A DNA stretch of 37,699 nt from Candidatus Heimdallarchaeota archaeon (GCA_015522385.1 WAMJ01000224.1:1-37699), one strand, 5' to 3'; numbered from the stretch's first letter, positions 7,673 through 16,725 are shown. The notes: generated by a model not told the origin, from the sequence alone. Program-made: numbers and translations.

Positions 7673-9648
7673 GAAGATCTTTGGTCCTTGTCTTTCTGAT
7701 CCTCGTCATTCTACCACAGAGCTCCGCGGAGACATACAGCCTTGACGACAGTTTCAGCATAAAGTTTGAGACAAGACTCGACGGGCAATCGTCACAGTAC
7801 GAGGGATATACAGAAAGTGAGACAGAGACCCGGGACTACCGTGTGACCGGGATCAGCGGGGACATCGTTACGTGGGAATACAGCTATGACCTCAATCTGG
7901 ACTCCAATGAGGACCAGTATGACTTCCAAGACTCGGGGAAGAGGACATTTCAGACCAACGCGGTCACCAGGGAGTACATCGGAGATGGAGATGGAGATTC
8001 AGATTATGTCACCTTCGACAAGATCTGGTTTAGAGTACACCCCAGCGAGGTGGACAAGGGAGAGGTCATCAGAATCCTAGGCTTTGACTACGAGTACAAG
8101 GGAGTAGTCACCGTAAAAGTGGGTTTCCTCAATGCCAAAAAAGCCATGATGTTCTCATTGGTCGGAAACAACACCCTCTCCGTACAGAATAATGACTACG
8201 ATCCAGATGGAGAGTTGGGGGTTCTAATCAACAGCGACAATATCTACTTCGATCCCGAGACAGGATACTTCGTCAAGGAGGTGAAGAGATCTACGGGCTT
8301 TACTTCCGTAGGGACATTTACTTGGGAGGAGACATCGGTAGTCACAAAATCCAGCTACCAACTGCAGCCGGATTACCTCGGTACCTACATCGTCGACCCG
8401 TTCTGGGCAGTAGTATTTACCGTCGCTCCCATCTGGCTTGCTTACTTTATCCTCATGAGGACTTGGAGGATGAAAAAGGAGGTAGAAGACGCCATCCTTA
8501 TGATCTCTGAAGAGCAATACCGTGAGGTGGAAATGCAGGCACCAACCATCTTCGATCCTTCAGTCGTTGACTACAAGAGTCTCCGTCCCACCTCGACTAC
8601 AGGCCTCAGACTCAGGGATGGAATCTACCTCGTCTTTGATACGAACAACAGGATCGTATTCGTGGATACCGTTAGGGATCGAAAGAATTACCTGAGGAAT
8701 TACCTTGTCACGGACGAAAAACTCGCTATCTTTTACAAACTTGCCTTGGGAACTCTCGACCCTAGATCTCCAGAGTTACAGTACCTGGAGCGAACTGCTC
8801 CCGAAGTCATTCCCTTTATTGAGGAAGCTCCCATATCAGATATCATCGTTGACTCAGAGACGCTGAGGACATTCAGCACACTAGATTACTCGGCGGTTCT
8901 TCCCGACACACCAGAGGGAAGGCAAGTCAATAACCTGATGGCCATGAGGAAACTCTATGACTACACGTTCGGACAGGCGCCACTCTCTCCCAAGTCCCAT
9001 CTGAAGAAGGTTAACGAGGTCATGGCCTACAATCCCTCCAAGGTTCTACTTATCGGAGATGACGACCTCATATCCATCACGATCGCAAGGAAGGGGATAG
9101 AGGTCTACCTCACTGAGGTGGATCCGTATACCTGTGGAGTTGTCGACTACTTCATTTCACGTGAGAATCTACCGATCCACATCTTCCAGATTGACCTCAG
9201 GAATCCCCTACCCGAAGAAATCCCAGATGATTTCGACATCTTCGTGGCAGATCCAGACTTCACAGTTGCTGCTTTTGCTCTCTTCCTCAAGCGAGGTATG
9301 TCGAAATTAAGGGACGGTGGCATCGGGCTAATCAATTTCGAGCGGAAGGGATACAAGGGAAGACAGATCGAGATGCTCTTGGAAAAGTTAGAGGTGGAGC
9401 TGGTCATGAAGGTCGAGGAACCGTGGGGATACGTCATCCCCATGAACAGAACCGTGAGGGTAGGGAGAGGTTACTCCTACTCAGGGAAATATTACCACAA
9501 CGACTACGCAGAAGATCTCGTCCTAGGGGTTGCTGCCTACAGGTCCGTGATGTACAAGGTCAGAAGAACACTGGGGATGGACTCTGCCCTGACCGAGAAC
9601 ACCCCGTTCTGGGGAGATGGAGACGCCATCTATGACTTCGAGGAGTAA
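7669..9648 (+). CDS. Membrane-anchored fusion: extracytoplasmic domain + BpsA-like aminopropyltransferase
   Basis: This 659-residue protein joins two halves. Residues 1-20 are a signal peptide (MRRSLVLVFLILVILPQSSA) and about 21-243 a beta-rich extracytoplasmic domain with Asp-rich loops. A membrane helix (about 245-264, WAVVFTVAPIWLAYFIL) leads to a cytosolic half. There, LIGDDDLIS (G463-D466 is GDDD) and DPDFT about 60 residues later match the Rossmann methyltransferase-like core of BpsA, the archaeal and bacterial enzyme that adds aminopropyl groups to spermidine to make branched polyamines. In BpsA the GDDD motif is needed for activity. The C terminus ends in an acidic tail (WGDGDAIYDFEE) as BpsA does. 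TTG 7669 is supported by GGAGGGG 8-13 bases upstream and by the 4-base overlap with speD. The fused surface domain and membrane anchor are not part of known BpsA. The role of the first half (polyamine sensing, export coupling) is unknown. Confidence 0.8.
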   Translation: MRRSLVLVFLILVILPQSSAETYSLDDSFSIKFETRLDGQSSQYEGYTESETETRDYRVTGISGDIVTWEYSYDLNLDSNEDQYDFQDSGKRTFQTNAVTREYIGDGDGDSDYVTFDKIWFRVHPSEVDKGEVIRILGFDYEYKGVVTVKVGFLNAKKAMMFSLVGNNTLSVQNNDYDPDGELGVLINSDNIYFDPETGYFVKEVKRSTGFTSVGTFTWEETSVVTKSSYQLQPDYLGTYIVDPFWAVVFTVAPIWLAYFILMRTWRMKKEVEDAILMISEEQYREVEMQAPTIFDPSVVDYKSLRPTSTTGLRLRDGIYLVFDTNNRIVFVDTVRDRKNYLRNYLVTDEKLAIFYKLALGTLDPRSPELQYLERTAPEVIPFIEEAPISDIIVDSETLRTFSTLDYSAVLPDTPEGRQVNNLMAMRKLYDYTFGQAPLSPKSHLKKVNEVMAYNPSKVLLIGDDDLISITIARKGIEVYLTEVDPYTCGVVDYFISRENLPIHIFQIDLRNPLPEEIPDDFDIFVADPDFTVAAFALFLKRGMSKLRDGGIGLINFERKGYKGRQIEMLLEKLEVELVMKVEEPWGYVIPMNRTVRVGRGYSYSGKYYHNDYAEDLVLGVAAYRSVMYKVRRTLGMDSALTENTPFWGDGDAIYDFEE

Positions 9649-10091
9649 TGATGGAGTACAGCAAGCTCCTTGACGGAGAGACGGTACTGCAGATAAGCAA
9701 GAGCTCAGGACTAGACGATGTCTTCCAGTGGATCACCCCCGAACTCCTGCAAGAACGGATCTTCAACGGGACGAACATCGCATACGGGGTCAGGGATGGG
9801 GGTGAGTGGTGCGGGATCATCGTGCTGGGTAAGGAGGAAGAGGGAAGGTTGTGGATCGAGGCACTCGGAGTCCACGAGGACCACCGGAGGAAGGGCATCG
9901 CCACTCGGCTTGTGAAGCTGGCGAGAGACTTCGCATACCAGGAGGACTACCGAGCAATCTTCGTAGATGTGGACGATGACAACCTAGTCGCCCAGAAATT
10001 CTACCAAAGTGTGGGTTTCGTCCGCTCGGGGACAGTCAACAAGTACTACTTTGACGAGACTGATGCCTTCATTTACCGTTTTGACCTGTAG
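9648..10091 (+). CDS. GNAT-family N-acetyltransferase in the polyamine operon
   Basis: This 147-residue protein has the GNAT fold. The acetyl-CoA loop is H79-R-R-K-G-I-A85 (R/QxxGxG/A type) following the beta strand WIEALGVHED, and motif B is NLVAQKFYQSVGFVRSG. GNAT enzymes transfer an acetyl group from acetyl-CoA to an amine. The ATG overlaps the stop of the preceding gene by one base (TAATG), with GAGGAG just upstream, so the three genes form one coupled operon. Position after speD and a BpsA-like gene suggests a polyamine as the acceptor, by analogy to spermidine/spermine and thermospermine acetyltransferases. That is inference; ribosomal-protein or antibiotic acceptors are other GNAT roles. 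A second in-frame ATG at 9651 is an equally good start. Confidence 0.85.
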   Translation: MMEYSKLLDGETVLQISKSSGLDDVFQWITPELLQERIFNGTNIAYGVRDGGEWCGIIVLGKEEEGRLWIEALGVHEDHRRKGIATRLVKLARDFAYQEDYRAIFVDVDDDNLVAQKFYQSVGFVRSGTVNKYYFDETDAFIYRFDL

Positions 10092-10179
10092 GTATTCACT
10101 GGTTAGTGAAAATAGGATGGTGAATGGTTTATTAATTCCCACATATTTTCCGGTAGTAAATCGGTTCAGAAGGTTGTTC

Positions 10180-11121
10180 CTATTTCCTGTTTGAAGTCAG
10201 ATATCTGTTGAGGACGATTGCACCCGTGAATAGAGCGTTTGAGATTATAAAGGAAACCAGTGTTAGTATTGGATAGGTGAGGTTCGGACGAATGGTAACT
10301 AATAGGAGAATATCCATTACTCCGAATGCAATAATGAACGTTTGAAGAGGTCGCTCAACATTCTTGTTCAGATAGTTATAGCTAAGAATTGTGAGAACCA
10401 AGAGTATCAGTGCCACGATGATCATTAGGTTGGAGTGGGAGAGAGTTAGAAGTGGATACAACACCCGATAAGTTATACCAATGACCGAGAAATATATTAG
10501 GAGTAGAAGATTGAGGTAGAAGAGAAGAGGCACGGGGTGACCAACTTTCTCTTGTTCGGCGGAAAATATGGACAGAATCAATGCAGCGGAAAGTACACTT
10601 GAGATATACAATGGTTCTTTGTATACCAAATCCGAGCCTCTAAAGAAAACCAGCTCACTCAGGCTGAAACTCGAGCTAAGTATCCCCCTGAAGGTTTCAA
10701 TCTCGACTAGGTTTAATAACGGAATCAATGCATAAATCATAAGCGCGGCATAAACCATGGAGGGAATGGAATCCATTGTGAGACTACCTCTAGATTCACC
10801 GATGCTCTGCCTTATAAATAATAATAGGACAATAAATATCGTGTGGAAGACCGTCCATCCAATAACCTCCAGAATCCATAGGAAAGCATTGTCTGAATAG
10901 AAGAATAGGGTTCCAGATAAGTAATACCTCGTGGTGACCTGGGAGAACTCACGAATGAATCCTATAAGGAGGTAGGTCAAAAATTTTTCTAACCTAATGA
11001 CCTCACCCCCAATCCTCAAATTAAAAAAATTTTGATGGTAATAGATGTGGAGATCTGTGGAAAAGGCTCCATCACTTACTTGACAAGAGCATATAACCGG
11101 GATACCGATCCATGGAGCCAT
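10180..11121 (-). CDS. Multi-spanning membrane protein of unknown function, 5' end uncertain
   Basis: I do not recognise a family. After about 45 non-hydrophobic residues the protein has about eight predicted membrane helices, among them FHTIFIVLLLFI, MVYAALMIYALIPLLNLV, LIIVALILLVLTILSYNYL-like stretches and a final IISNALFTGAIVLNRYL, with a short basic tail. It is convergent with the GNAT gene, 88 bases apart. The start is doubtful: the ATG at 11121 has neither TATA box nor Shine-Dalgarno, and TTG 11019 is only a weak alternative. An 81-residue frame upstream (11321 to 11076) reads as an extracytoplasmic domain and would join this one if one or two bases were changed near 11080, so the gene may be frameshifted. 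Membrane nature is clear, function is not. Confidence 0.6.
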   Translation of the reverse strand: MAPWIGIPVICSCQVSDGAFSTDLHIYYHQNFFNLRIGGEVIRLEKFLTYLLIGFIREFSQVTTRYYLSGTLFFYSDNAFLWILEVIGWTVFHTIFIVLLLFIRQSIGESRGSLTMDSIPSMVYAALMIYALIPLLNLVEIETFRGILSSSFSLSELVFFRGSDLVYKEPLYISSVLSAALILSIFSAEQEKVGHPVPLLFYLNLLLLIYFSVIGITYRVLYPLLTLSHSNLMIIVALILLVLTILSYNYLNKNVERPLQTFIIAFGVMDILLLVTIRPNLTYPILTLVSFIISNALFTGAIVLNRYLTSNRK

Positions 11122-11569
11122 GTGATATTATTGGGCACCGTTGTAGGTGGTTCAGCGTCGAGTGAGAAAACGAAACATTCGACATCGTATTGATCCAAGG
11201 AAAAATAGAATACACCACTGGATAGAAAGGGATAATGTAGAATCCACCCCCGAATGAGTGGCTTTGCAGTAGCAGTTATGCGGATTGTAGCAACCCATCG
11301 ATCTAAATTGCCTCTCACCATGAAATCAATTCAAAATTGCTGAGATCGGACTACAGCCACCAAGATTACAGATATTCTAACGAAGGGGCGGATTTTGTTT
11401 TGGTAAAAATTATTAAAAAATTAAATACATAACAATATTGTGCAACTTACACATAAATATCATGCAATAATAATATTTTTTGAATTATAGCAAATAGTAT
11501 ATGGATTAAAAATATTAAAAAATTTTTACTAGCATAAAATATCAATTTGTTGATCAACCCGAGACCTGA

Positions 11570-11582
11570 CACCTCGAAGGTG
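11570..11582 (+). promoter_or_regulatory. Hairpin covering the Shine-Dalgarno of the secreted protein gene
   Basis: CACCT-CGA-AGGTG is a perfect 5-bp stem whose 3' arm is the Shine-Dalgarno (GGTGA, 4 bases before ATG 11588). A TATA-like box TAAAATAT at 11534-11541 would start the RNA near 11564, giving a leader of about 24 bases. An ACCT at 11564-11567 could pair with the same AGGT. This leader differs from the leaderless starts elsewhere in the window. Confidence 0.4.
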
Positions 11583-11587
11583 ACATT

Positions 11588-12439
11588 ATGAGACAAATCA
11601 TACAAATACTAGCAGTGGGATTCATAGTCCTAAGTTTCATGACTTCCACAAATGCTGCCCTATCAGGGTCAGAGTACAACAGCTATTGGAATGTAGTAGA
11701 TTCAAGCACCGGCAGATCGTTCGATGCAAGAATGGTTGACAGATTAGCGTACGTGTCCAACGGACAGACGGTAGATAATCTTTTGGGAATCACAAACTCA
11801 TTCACACAGACAAACTACAATGGACTAGTGTACAAACCACAGTCCATGGACTATACGGTATATACACGAGCATACACTGTCAGCTCGAATCCGGTGGCCT
11901 CTGTCTCAGTGACTACTGGCCCGACCTATACCTCGACCATCACTAACATTCAGCAGGGATATTCAGTCACTGGTGGATTTGACTACTACGTCCAGCTGAG
12001 TGCCACGCCCCCTGTGAGCTTCACCGACGTTGACTACACTTACAGCACACAATATCAGAGTGACATCGGAGGCCCTATCACCTACTACGATAGCTATGGC
12101 TATTGGTATCCGAACGCCAAGGTGAGCTTCCTCGTCAGCGATGTCAATCCAACCACCACTAGTTTCGAGTCTAACGATGTGGTGAGGCTGGGAGTTGACA
12201 GCACAGATATTGCGGCTATGGGCGGTGACAACTTCTTTGACATCCCGATCATCGTGAACTACCAGTGGGCTGCGTGGAGATGTGTCGCAACAGACGCATA
12301 TGGCTCATGCACCCAGATTGGCATCACCAAAACCCTCAGTTATACACTCCACCTACAACTGGGGAGACCGGGAATCCAGGACGGGAGTAATGGAAATGAT
12401 GGAGAGATCAGCAGGTACCTCGTGAGCGGAGTACAATAG
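11588..12439 (+). CDS. Secreted beta-rich protein of unknown function
   Basis: This 283-residue protein has a clear signal peptide (about residues 1-23, VGFIVLSFMTSTNA then cleavage) and no membrane anchor, so it is probably released or held by other surface proteins. The mature part is rich in Tyr, Thr, Ser and Asn with alternating hydrophobic residues, suggesting beta sandwich or beta repeats. Two Cys residues 11 apart (WRC to GSC, near residues 237-248) may form a disulphide. The gene has a strong Shine-Dalgarno (GAAGGTGA) and lies after a 266-base AT-rich spacer, both compatible with high or regulated expression. It precedes the exporter operon on the same strand with its own promoter in between. 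No family recognised. Confidence 0.75.
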   Translation: MRQIIQILAVGFIVLSFMTSTNAALSGSEYNSYWNVVDSSTGRSFDARMVDRLAYVSNGQTVDNLLGITNSFTQTNYNGLVYKPQSMDYTVYTRAYTVSSNPVASVSVTTGPTYTSTITNIQQGYSVTGGFDYYVQLSATPPVSFTDVDYTYSTQYQSDIGGPITYYDSYGYWYPNAKVSFLVSDVNPTTTSFESNDVVRLGVDSTDIAAMGGDNFFDIPIIVNYQWAAWRCVATDAYGSCTQIGITKTLSYTLHLQLGRPGIQDGSNGNDGEISRYLVSGVQ

Positions 12440-12499
12440 GGATAAAAACAAGGTTTACTTCCCAGATTCACTAAGATATTTTAACATCACATAATTATA

Positions 12500-12510
12500 T
12501 TTATTAATAT
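12500..12510 (+). promoter_or_regulatory. TATA-like box of the FtsX/ABC exporter operon
   Basis: TTTATTAATAT is centred about 25 bases before GTG 12529, which has no Shine-Dalgarno. It probably drives the four genes 12529-17402 from a leaderless start. Confidence 0.5.
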
Positions 12511-12528
12511 AAAATTGAAGTTAGTACT

Positions 12529-13146
12529 GTGAAAGTTCTGAAAATTCTGTTTTTTTTCCTTGCACTTCTTGCATTTAGCCTAATTTTTACCACAGCGAAT
12601 ATTGTGTCCAAGTCTGTCACAGTTGGCAACCTAGACATCTCCTATTCGACAGACTATCCAGAAAATATTCTGGAGATAAGGAGATCATCCCTCAATATAG
12701 AAGTCGAAGTCATATTTCCAGCTGGCTCATCATCCATTGAATTTCTTGTCTTTTCATTCGGGTTGAAAATTACGAATTCTCCGCCCACAATCAAGACAGC
12801 AAATAACAATGTGTATGGTGTGAACAAGTCAGCTCTGACATATGAGGGTGACAGAGTATCATTTTCTTACGACGTGCAAATTGACTTGGACTCTATGTCC
12901 CTCGAAGACGGAACGATATACTTCACACCATTCTTGGAGTACAGAGGATCGTACGATGGCACAACTATTGACATGACCTATACATTCCTACCTTCCTTCT
13001 CACCGGGTGAAAAGTTTCAGAATTCTGATTCAGGGAACGAGACAAACTGGTTCAACTACTTCCTAGTAGGGGGAGGTGGGATTATCGTCATCTCGGGGAT
13101 CGCCCTCTACCTGAAGAACTCACAGGGAAAATCTCGTAAGGACTAA
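12529..13146 (+). CDS. Single-pass surface protein, first gene of exporter operon
   Basis: This 205-residue protein has an N-terminal signal sequence (ILFFFLALLAFSLIFTTANI), a beta-rich extracytoplasmic domain of about 140 residues, and a C-terminal membrane helix (FNYFLVGGGGIIVISGIALYL, about 175-195) with a basic cytosolic tail. No family recognised. The FtsX-type permease starts 20 bases after its stop, and no promoter is visible between, so the two are likely co-transcribed. It could be an accessory subunit of the exporter, comparable in position to the adaptor proteins of MacB or Lol systems but not related to them by visible sequence. The GTG start is chosen for the TATA spacing. Confidence 0.75.
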   Translation: MKVLKILFFFLALLAFSLIFTTANIVSKSVTVGNLDISYSTDYPENILEIRRSSLNIEVEVIFPAGSSSIEFLVFSFGLKITNSPPTIKTANNNVYGVNKSALTYEGDRVSFSYDVQIDLDSMSLEDGTIYFTPFLEYRGSYDGTTIDMTYTFLPSFSPGEKFQNSDSGNETNWFNYFLVGGGGIIVISGIALYLKNSQGKSRKD

Positions 13147-13166
13147 TAGCCGGCGGTCTGGAAAGA

Positions 13167-15878
13167 ATGATCAAACTTCTGAACTCTTTTGTCAAGCTAA
13201 ATTCAAGACTATATACAAAATTGCTCTTGTTATCAGTCTTCTCTATAATGGCGATTATTCTCCTCAACTCCTTCGTCAACTCTTCAATCAACACGCAAAT
13301 CCAGGAGAATATATTCGGAGACACTCCTTACCAAGCGTCTCATACTTACTCAATAGACGGATTGATCGGTGGTGCTACGGTAGGAGATACACTGGACTGG
13401 GACGATGTATCAGACAATGTAAGTGTAGCAGCGAGGAGCATCACAGAGGATCATCTCGAAACCGTGGACAGGAATGATCTGATCTCAACGACCCTCTCTA
13501 TTACCTATTACGAAGATTTTCCTGCGAATATTGGGAATCCAGTACCCCCGACAACATTTGACGTTTTCGTGGTTGAGAACGGAGTCTTTGAAGACCTCCT
13601 GTCGGGTACACGATCAAGTGAGTATACTGAGGGGGGAGATAGGATGTTCGGAGATGAGAATTTCAATTTCACCCTTACGTTCGGAGGGAGATTTGAAGCG
13701 ATCATAGTCAACTCTTCAAGGATACCGTTAAACCCGTTGGGTGACACAGAGTCATATATTGTATCCTCAAATACCCAGAACTACACAGTCGCGGACTTCT
13801 ACTACGGGCAATTTAGCCTCACCGCCTTGTCGAGGATCGGGATAGACATCGATTCTACATACAACATGATCGTTAAAGAATCACAGCTCGATTCAATCAG
13901 GTCAATTCCTTTCGCAGGCGGATCGGGAAGAAGTGTCAGGTTCATCACCCAGTTCAGTTTTCGGAGAGATTCGGTTTCGCTCGACAACATTGACACCGTT
14001 ACTAAGGCGATAGATAACTTCTTGGGTGAACTTAAGAACAATCTAGCTATTCAGTACGCCCGGGTTGGGCTCCAGTACACCTACCTGAATGACTTCAACC
14101 TCCTGGAATCCAGAGAGACCGAGATAAATAATGAGTACCTTGTCGTCGCAATTTACCTCTCCGTCTCCAAAGCCACAATTTTCGTGACATATATAATAGC
14201 ATCACTCTTGATCATTTATAGAGTCAGGGAAGAATTCCTGACTGTCAAGCGATCGATGGCCCTCCTCAAGCAAGAGCGAAGGTTCTCCCTCTACTCATTT
14301 GGAATTCTAGTGGGTTCATTGGTTCTTGCCTACGCGAGTGCAGTCGTTTTCGATGTGTTCTTAGTCGTTATTATCAATGCTACACACATTCTACCCGATC
14401 AGATCGAACTCTACCATCGGGGAATAGACCGCGCATATGTACAGATCTCACTTACCATTGTGGCTTTCCTTGAGTATCAACTGCTGCATCAGGAGAGAGA
14501 ACTAAGAAGTAATAAGACTCTCTACGGCCTGTTGTTGTCAATCACATTGTACATCACGATAGTGTTAACCAACCTGGTCATCAACGAGAACCTGGCTATT
14601 CAAGATCTACAAGTCTCGTGGTTTCTATTTCTGGTGACAGTTTCTACCTCACTCACACTCTTGGCTGGCCTAACTCTGATGCAGAGTTCCAATACCAAGC
14701 TTAAGATTAATACTAAATCTTCCCAGATACCCTCTTCTACCAAGAGCAAATTGAGAAAGAAGGTAATTGAGACCCAAATCATAAAAAAATCATGGCCCGT
14801 TTTCCTCTCCACGCTCTCAATCATGTTTCTACTCATCATCTTTCTGATGGTCAGTAAACAGTCGATGACTGAGTTAAGAGTGACGAGGTACTACGAATCT
14901 CCCGGAGAGCTAAAAATGACCTCGGGCATAACATTCGACGGGTATGATTCCTTCTCCACTCAACTCAACGATTACTTGACCGATTCAAACCTCAGCTACG
15001 TCTCTATACTAATCTCCGATGACACACTGACATCGATTGAAGGTCGAAACCTCCGTACAGTTTCGATAACCGGTGACCTAGATATGCTGGCTCAACAAGC
15101 CCCCAGCACGACCGTAAGAGAGGAGGTTGGGATTATTAACTCCCTCACTACAGGGAGCTTTATCAATAGTGGAGCGAGTACCATGGGAGAGGAGTACAAA
15201 CAGGGGAAGAGCTATGCATTCCTTCCTAGCCTTGGTGAAGGTTCTATAGTCCTGAGAAACATTGGGACCTTAAGAGAAATCCCCGGATTGAAAGACTCCG
15301 AGAAGAGGGATATGCTCGTGATCGACCTCGACTCAATGCTCAATTTAACAAATCCAGAGGTGGTAATGAATATAGTCACATACGTCTGGGATGTCCGTGA
15401 CGACAGTCAAGTCCGTAAGCTCCGAAATCTGAAATTGGGAGAAGTGAGTCTGATTAGTGACAACCAAAGGGTGGTGAATATAGAATCTCTCCTCACACTC
15501 ATCGAACAGTATAATATTCTATTCATAACATTTCTCACCGTAGTAATTCTCCTGATCTACAACGAGTACAGGAAAGAAATTCAGAGATTATCCGTGTTAA
15601 TAGGAGTGTTCCTCAAGAACCTGAGCCTCCCACATAATCTGAATGCCGTAGAGTTCAGAAGGGTCTATGGACAGTACCAAGTGAAATGGGTATTGACAAG
15701 CTTACCATTCATAGTCATGTCTTCAATCGGAGTCCGATCTGCCCTTGCTAGGTCGGCCATTCTTTCGTTGGATGCAGAGGTTCTAATTGGTGCGGTGATC
15801 ATGGGAAGTTTTGCAGCTGTAGATTTTCTGATCTCATCTGTCTCCCTCCCCAGTCGAGAAATAGAGGAGATGAACTGA
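13167..15878 (+). CDS. FtsX/MacB-type ABC transporter permease, double-repeat form
   Basis: This 903-residue permease has the layout of large FtsX-like proteins with two repeats. A membrane helix (about 18-38, LLLLSVFSIMAIILLNSFV) is followed by a large extracytoplasmic domain (about 40-320) and a helix cluster (about 325-510). A second leading helix (about 555-580, WPVFLSTLSIMFLLIIFLMV) is followed by a second, smaller domain (to about 770) and a final helix cluster (about 775-890). Such permeases do not move substrates through a channel but transmit ATP-driven motion to extract or push out lipoproteins, peptides or lipids. Two ABC ATPases follow, the first 1 base after the stop. Substrate unknown. 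The family assignment rests on topology and on the neighbouring ATPases rather than on a conserved motif. Confidence 0.82.
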   Translation: MIKLLNSFVKLNSRLYTKLLLLSVFSIMAIILLNSFVNSSINTQIQENIFGDTPYQASHTYSIDGLIGGATVGDTLDWDDVSDNVSVAARSITEDHLETVDRNDLISTTLSITYYEDFPANIGNPVPPTTFDVFVVENGVFEDLLSGTRSSEYTEGGDRMFGDENFNFTLTFGGRFEAIIVNSSRIPLNPLGDTESYIVSSNTQNYTVADFYYGQFSLTALSRIGIDIDSTYNMIVKESQLDSIRSIPFAGGSGRSVRFITQFSFRRDSVSLDNIDTVTKAIDNFLGELKNNLAIQYARVGLQYTYLNDFNLLESRETEINNEYLVVAIYLSVSKATIFVTYIIASLLIIYRVREEFLTVKRSMALLKQERRFSLYSFGILVGSLVLAYASAVVFDVFLVVIINATHILPDQIELYHRGIDRAYVQISLTIVAFLEYQLLHQERELRSNKTLYGLLLSITLYITIVLTNLVINENLAIQDLQVSWFLFLVTVSTSLTLLAGLTLMQSSNTKLKINTKSSQIPSSTKSKLRKKVIETQIIKKSWPVFLSTLSIMFLLIIFLMVSKQSMTELRVTRYYESPGELKMTSGITFDGYDSFSTQLNDYLTDSNLSYVSILISDDTLTSIEGRNLRTVSITGDLDMLAQQAPSTTVREEVGIINSLTTGSFINSGASTMGEEYKQGKSYAFLPSLGEGSIVLRNIGTLREIPGLKDSEKRDMLVIDLDSMLNLTNPEVVMNIVTYVWDVRDDSQVRKLRNLKLGEVSLISDNQRVVNIESLLTLIEQYNILFITFLTVVILLIYNEYRKEIQRLSVLIGVFLKNLSLPHNLNAVEFRRVYGQYQVKWVLTSLPFIVMSSIGVRSALARSAILSLDAEVLIGAVIMGSFAAVDFLISSVSLPSREIEEMN

Positions 15879-15879
15879 G

Positions 15880-16725
15880 ATGCCCTCACTTGAATTACAC
15901 AGTGTGTATACGATATACAACACAAGGAGCTTTCTTGCAAGCAATCCTGTTTTAAAAGGCATTGATATGATGTTCTCAGATACGGAACCCACCTGTGTCA
16001 TTGGCCCCAGTGGGAGCGGGAAATCCACATTGCTGAATGTCCTCAATGGTAAGCTTAACCCATCGGCGGGTTCTATAGCATTCGGAGGTAAGAGATTTCG
16101 ATCCTACCAGCAGTACCAGAGATTCGCAGAGGAGAATATCCTCATGATCCCGCAGAATCCGTACGATATCCTCATTCCCCAACTCTCCTTATACGAGTCC
16201 ATATCTAAAATCCTCACTATCGCAGATGAAACCCACAGATCCCTTAGCCCAGAGGAGAGGAGGGACACCTTAATGAGAACCTTGAAGGAATTTGGACTGG
16301 AGTATGCGTCTGAGACCAAGGTGATGAATTTATCGGGAGGAGAGACCCAACGTGGACTCCTTGTACTCGCCGTCTCACTAAAGCCAAGGATCCTACTCTT
16401 GGACGAGCCTACAGCATACCTCAATGTCGAATATCACAGGCAGCTCGGGCGTTTGATCAAGAACTATGCAGTTGATAACGACCTGGTACTCATAACTACA
16501 AGCCACTCACCTGAGTTCATAAACGAGATTGGAAATTTCGTTGAGATCTACAATGGGCATTTACGGAAAATTGGATCCTCGATCGACCTGTTGAATGACG
16601 AGCACACGGAGGTCTATCTCCAGAACGGGAAGTTGGTTCTACCCTTCGAGGATTACTGTACCAAAGACAGAAGTCAAGTGAGGATTACGAGAAAGTCGGG
16701 AATTCTGAATCTGGAGGAGATATGA
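15880..16725 (+). CDS. ABC transporter ATPase subunit 1 (MacB/LolD-like)
   Basis: This 281-residue nucleotide-binding subunit has Walker A GPSGSGKST (42-50), Q-loop (near residue 91, MIPQNPYD), signature LSGGE (151-155) and Walker B LLLDEP with D175 and E176, followed by an H-loop His in TTSHS. It powers the adjacent FtsX-type permease. The roughly 50 residues after the H-loop are longer than in a minimal LolD. Its ATG is 1 base after the permease stop and its own end overlaps the next ATPase by 4 bases (ATGA), so the operon is translationally coupled. All catalytic residues are present, so it should be active. Confidence 0.93.
   Translation: MPSLELHSVYTIYNTRSFLASNPVLKGIDMMFSDTEPTCVIGPSGSGKSTLLNVLNGKLNPSAGSIAFGGKRFRSYQQYQRFAEENILMIPQNPYDILIPQLSLYESISKILTIADETHRSLSPEERRDTLMRTLKEFGLEYASETKVMNLSGGETQRGLLVLAVSLKPRILLLDEPTAYLNVEYHRQLGRLIKNYAVDNDLVLITTSHSPEFINEIGNFVEIYNGHLRKIGSSIDLLNDEHTEVYLQNGKLVLPFEDYCTKDRSQVRITRKSGILNLEEI

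Noticed and set aside
11322..11587. AT-rich spacer considered as a replication origin or attachment site
   Set aside because: It has A/T runs but no repeated origin-box motif, no adjacent cdc6 gene and no integrase or tRNA.
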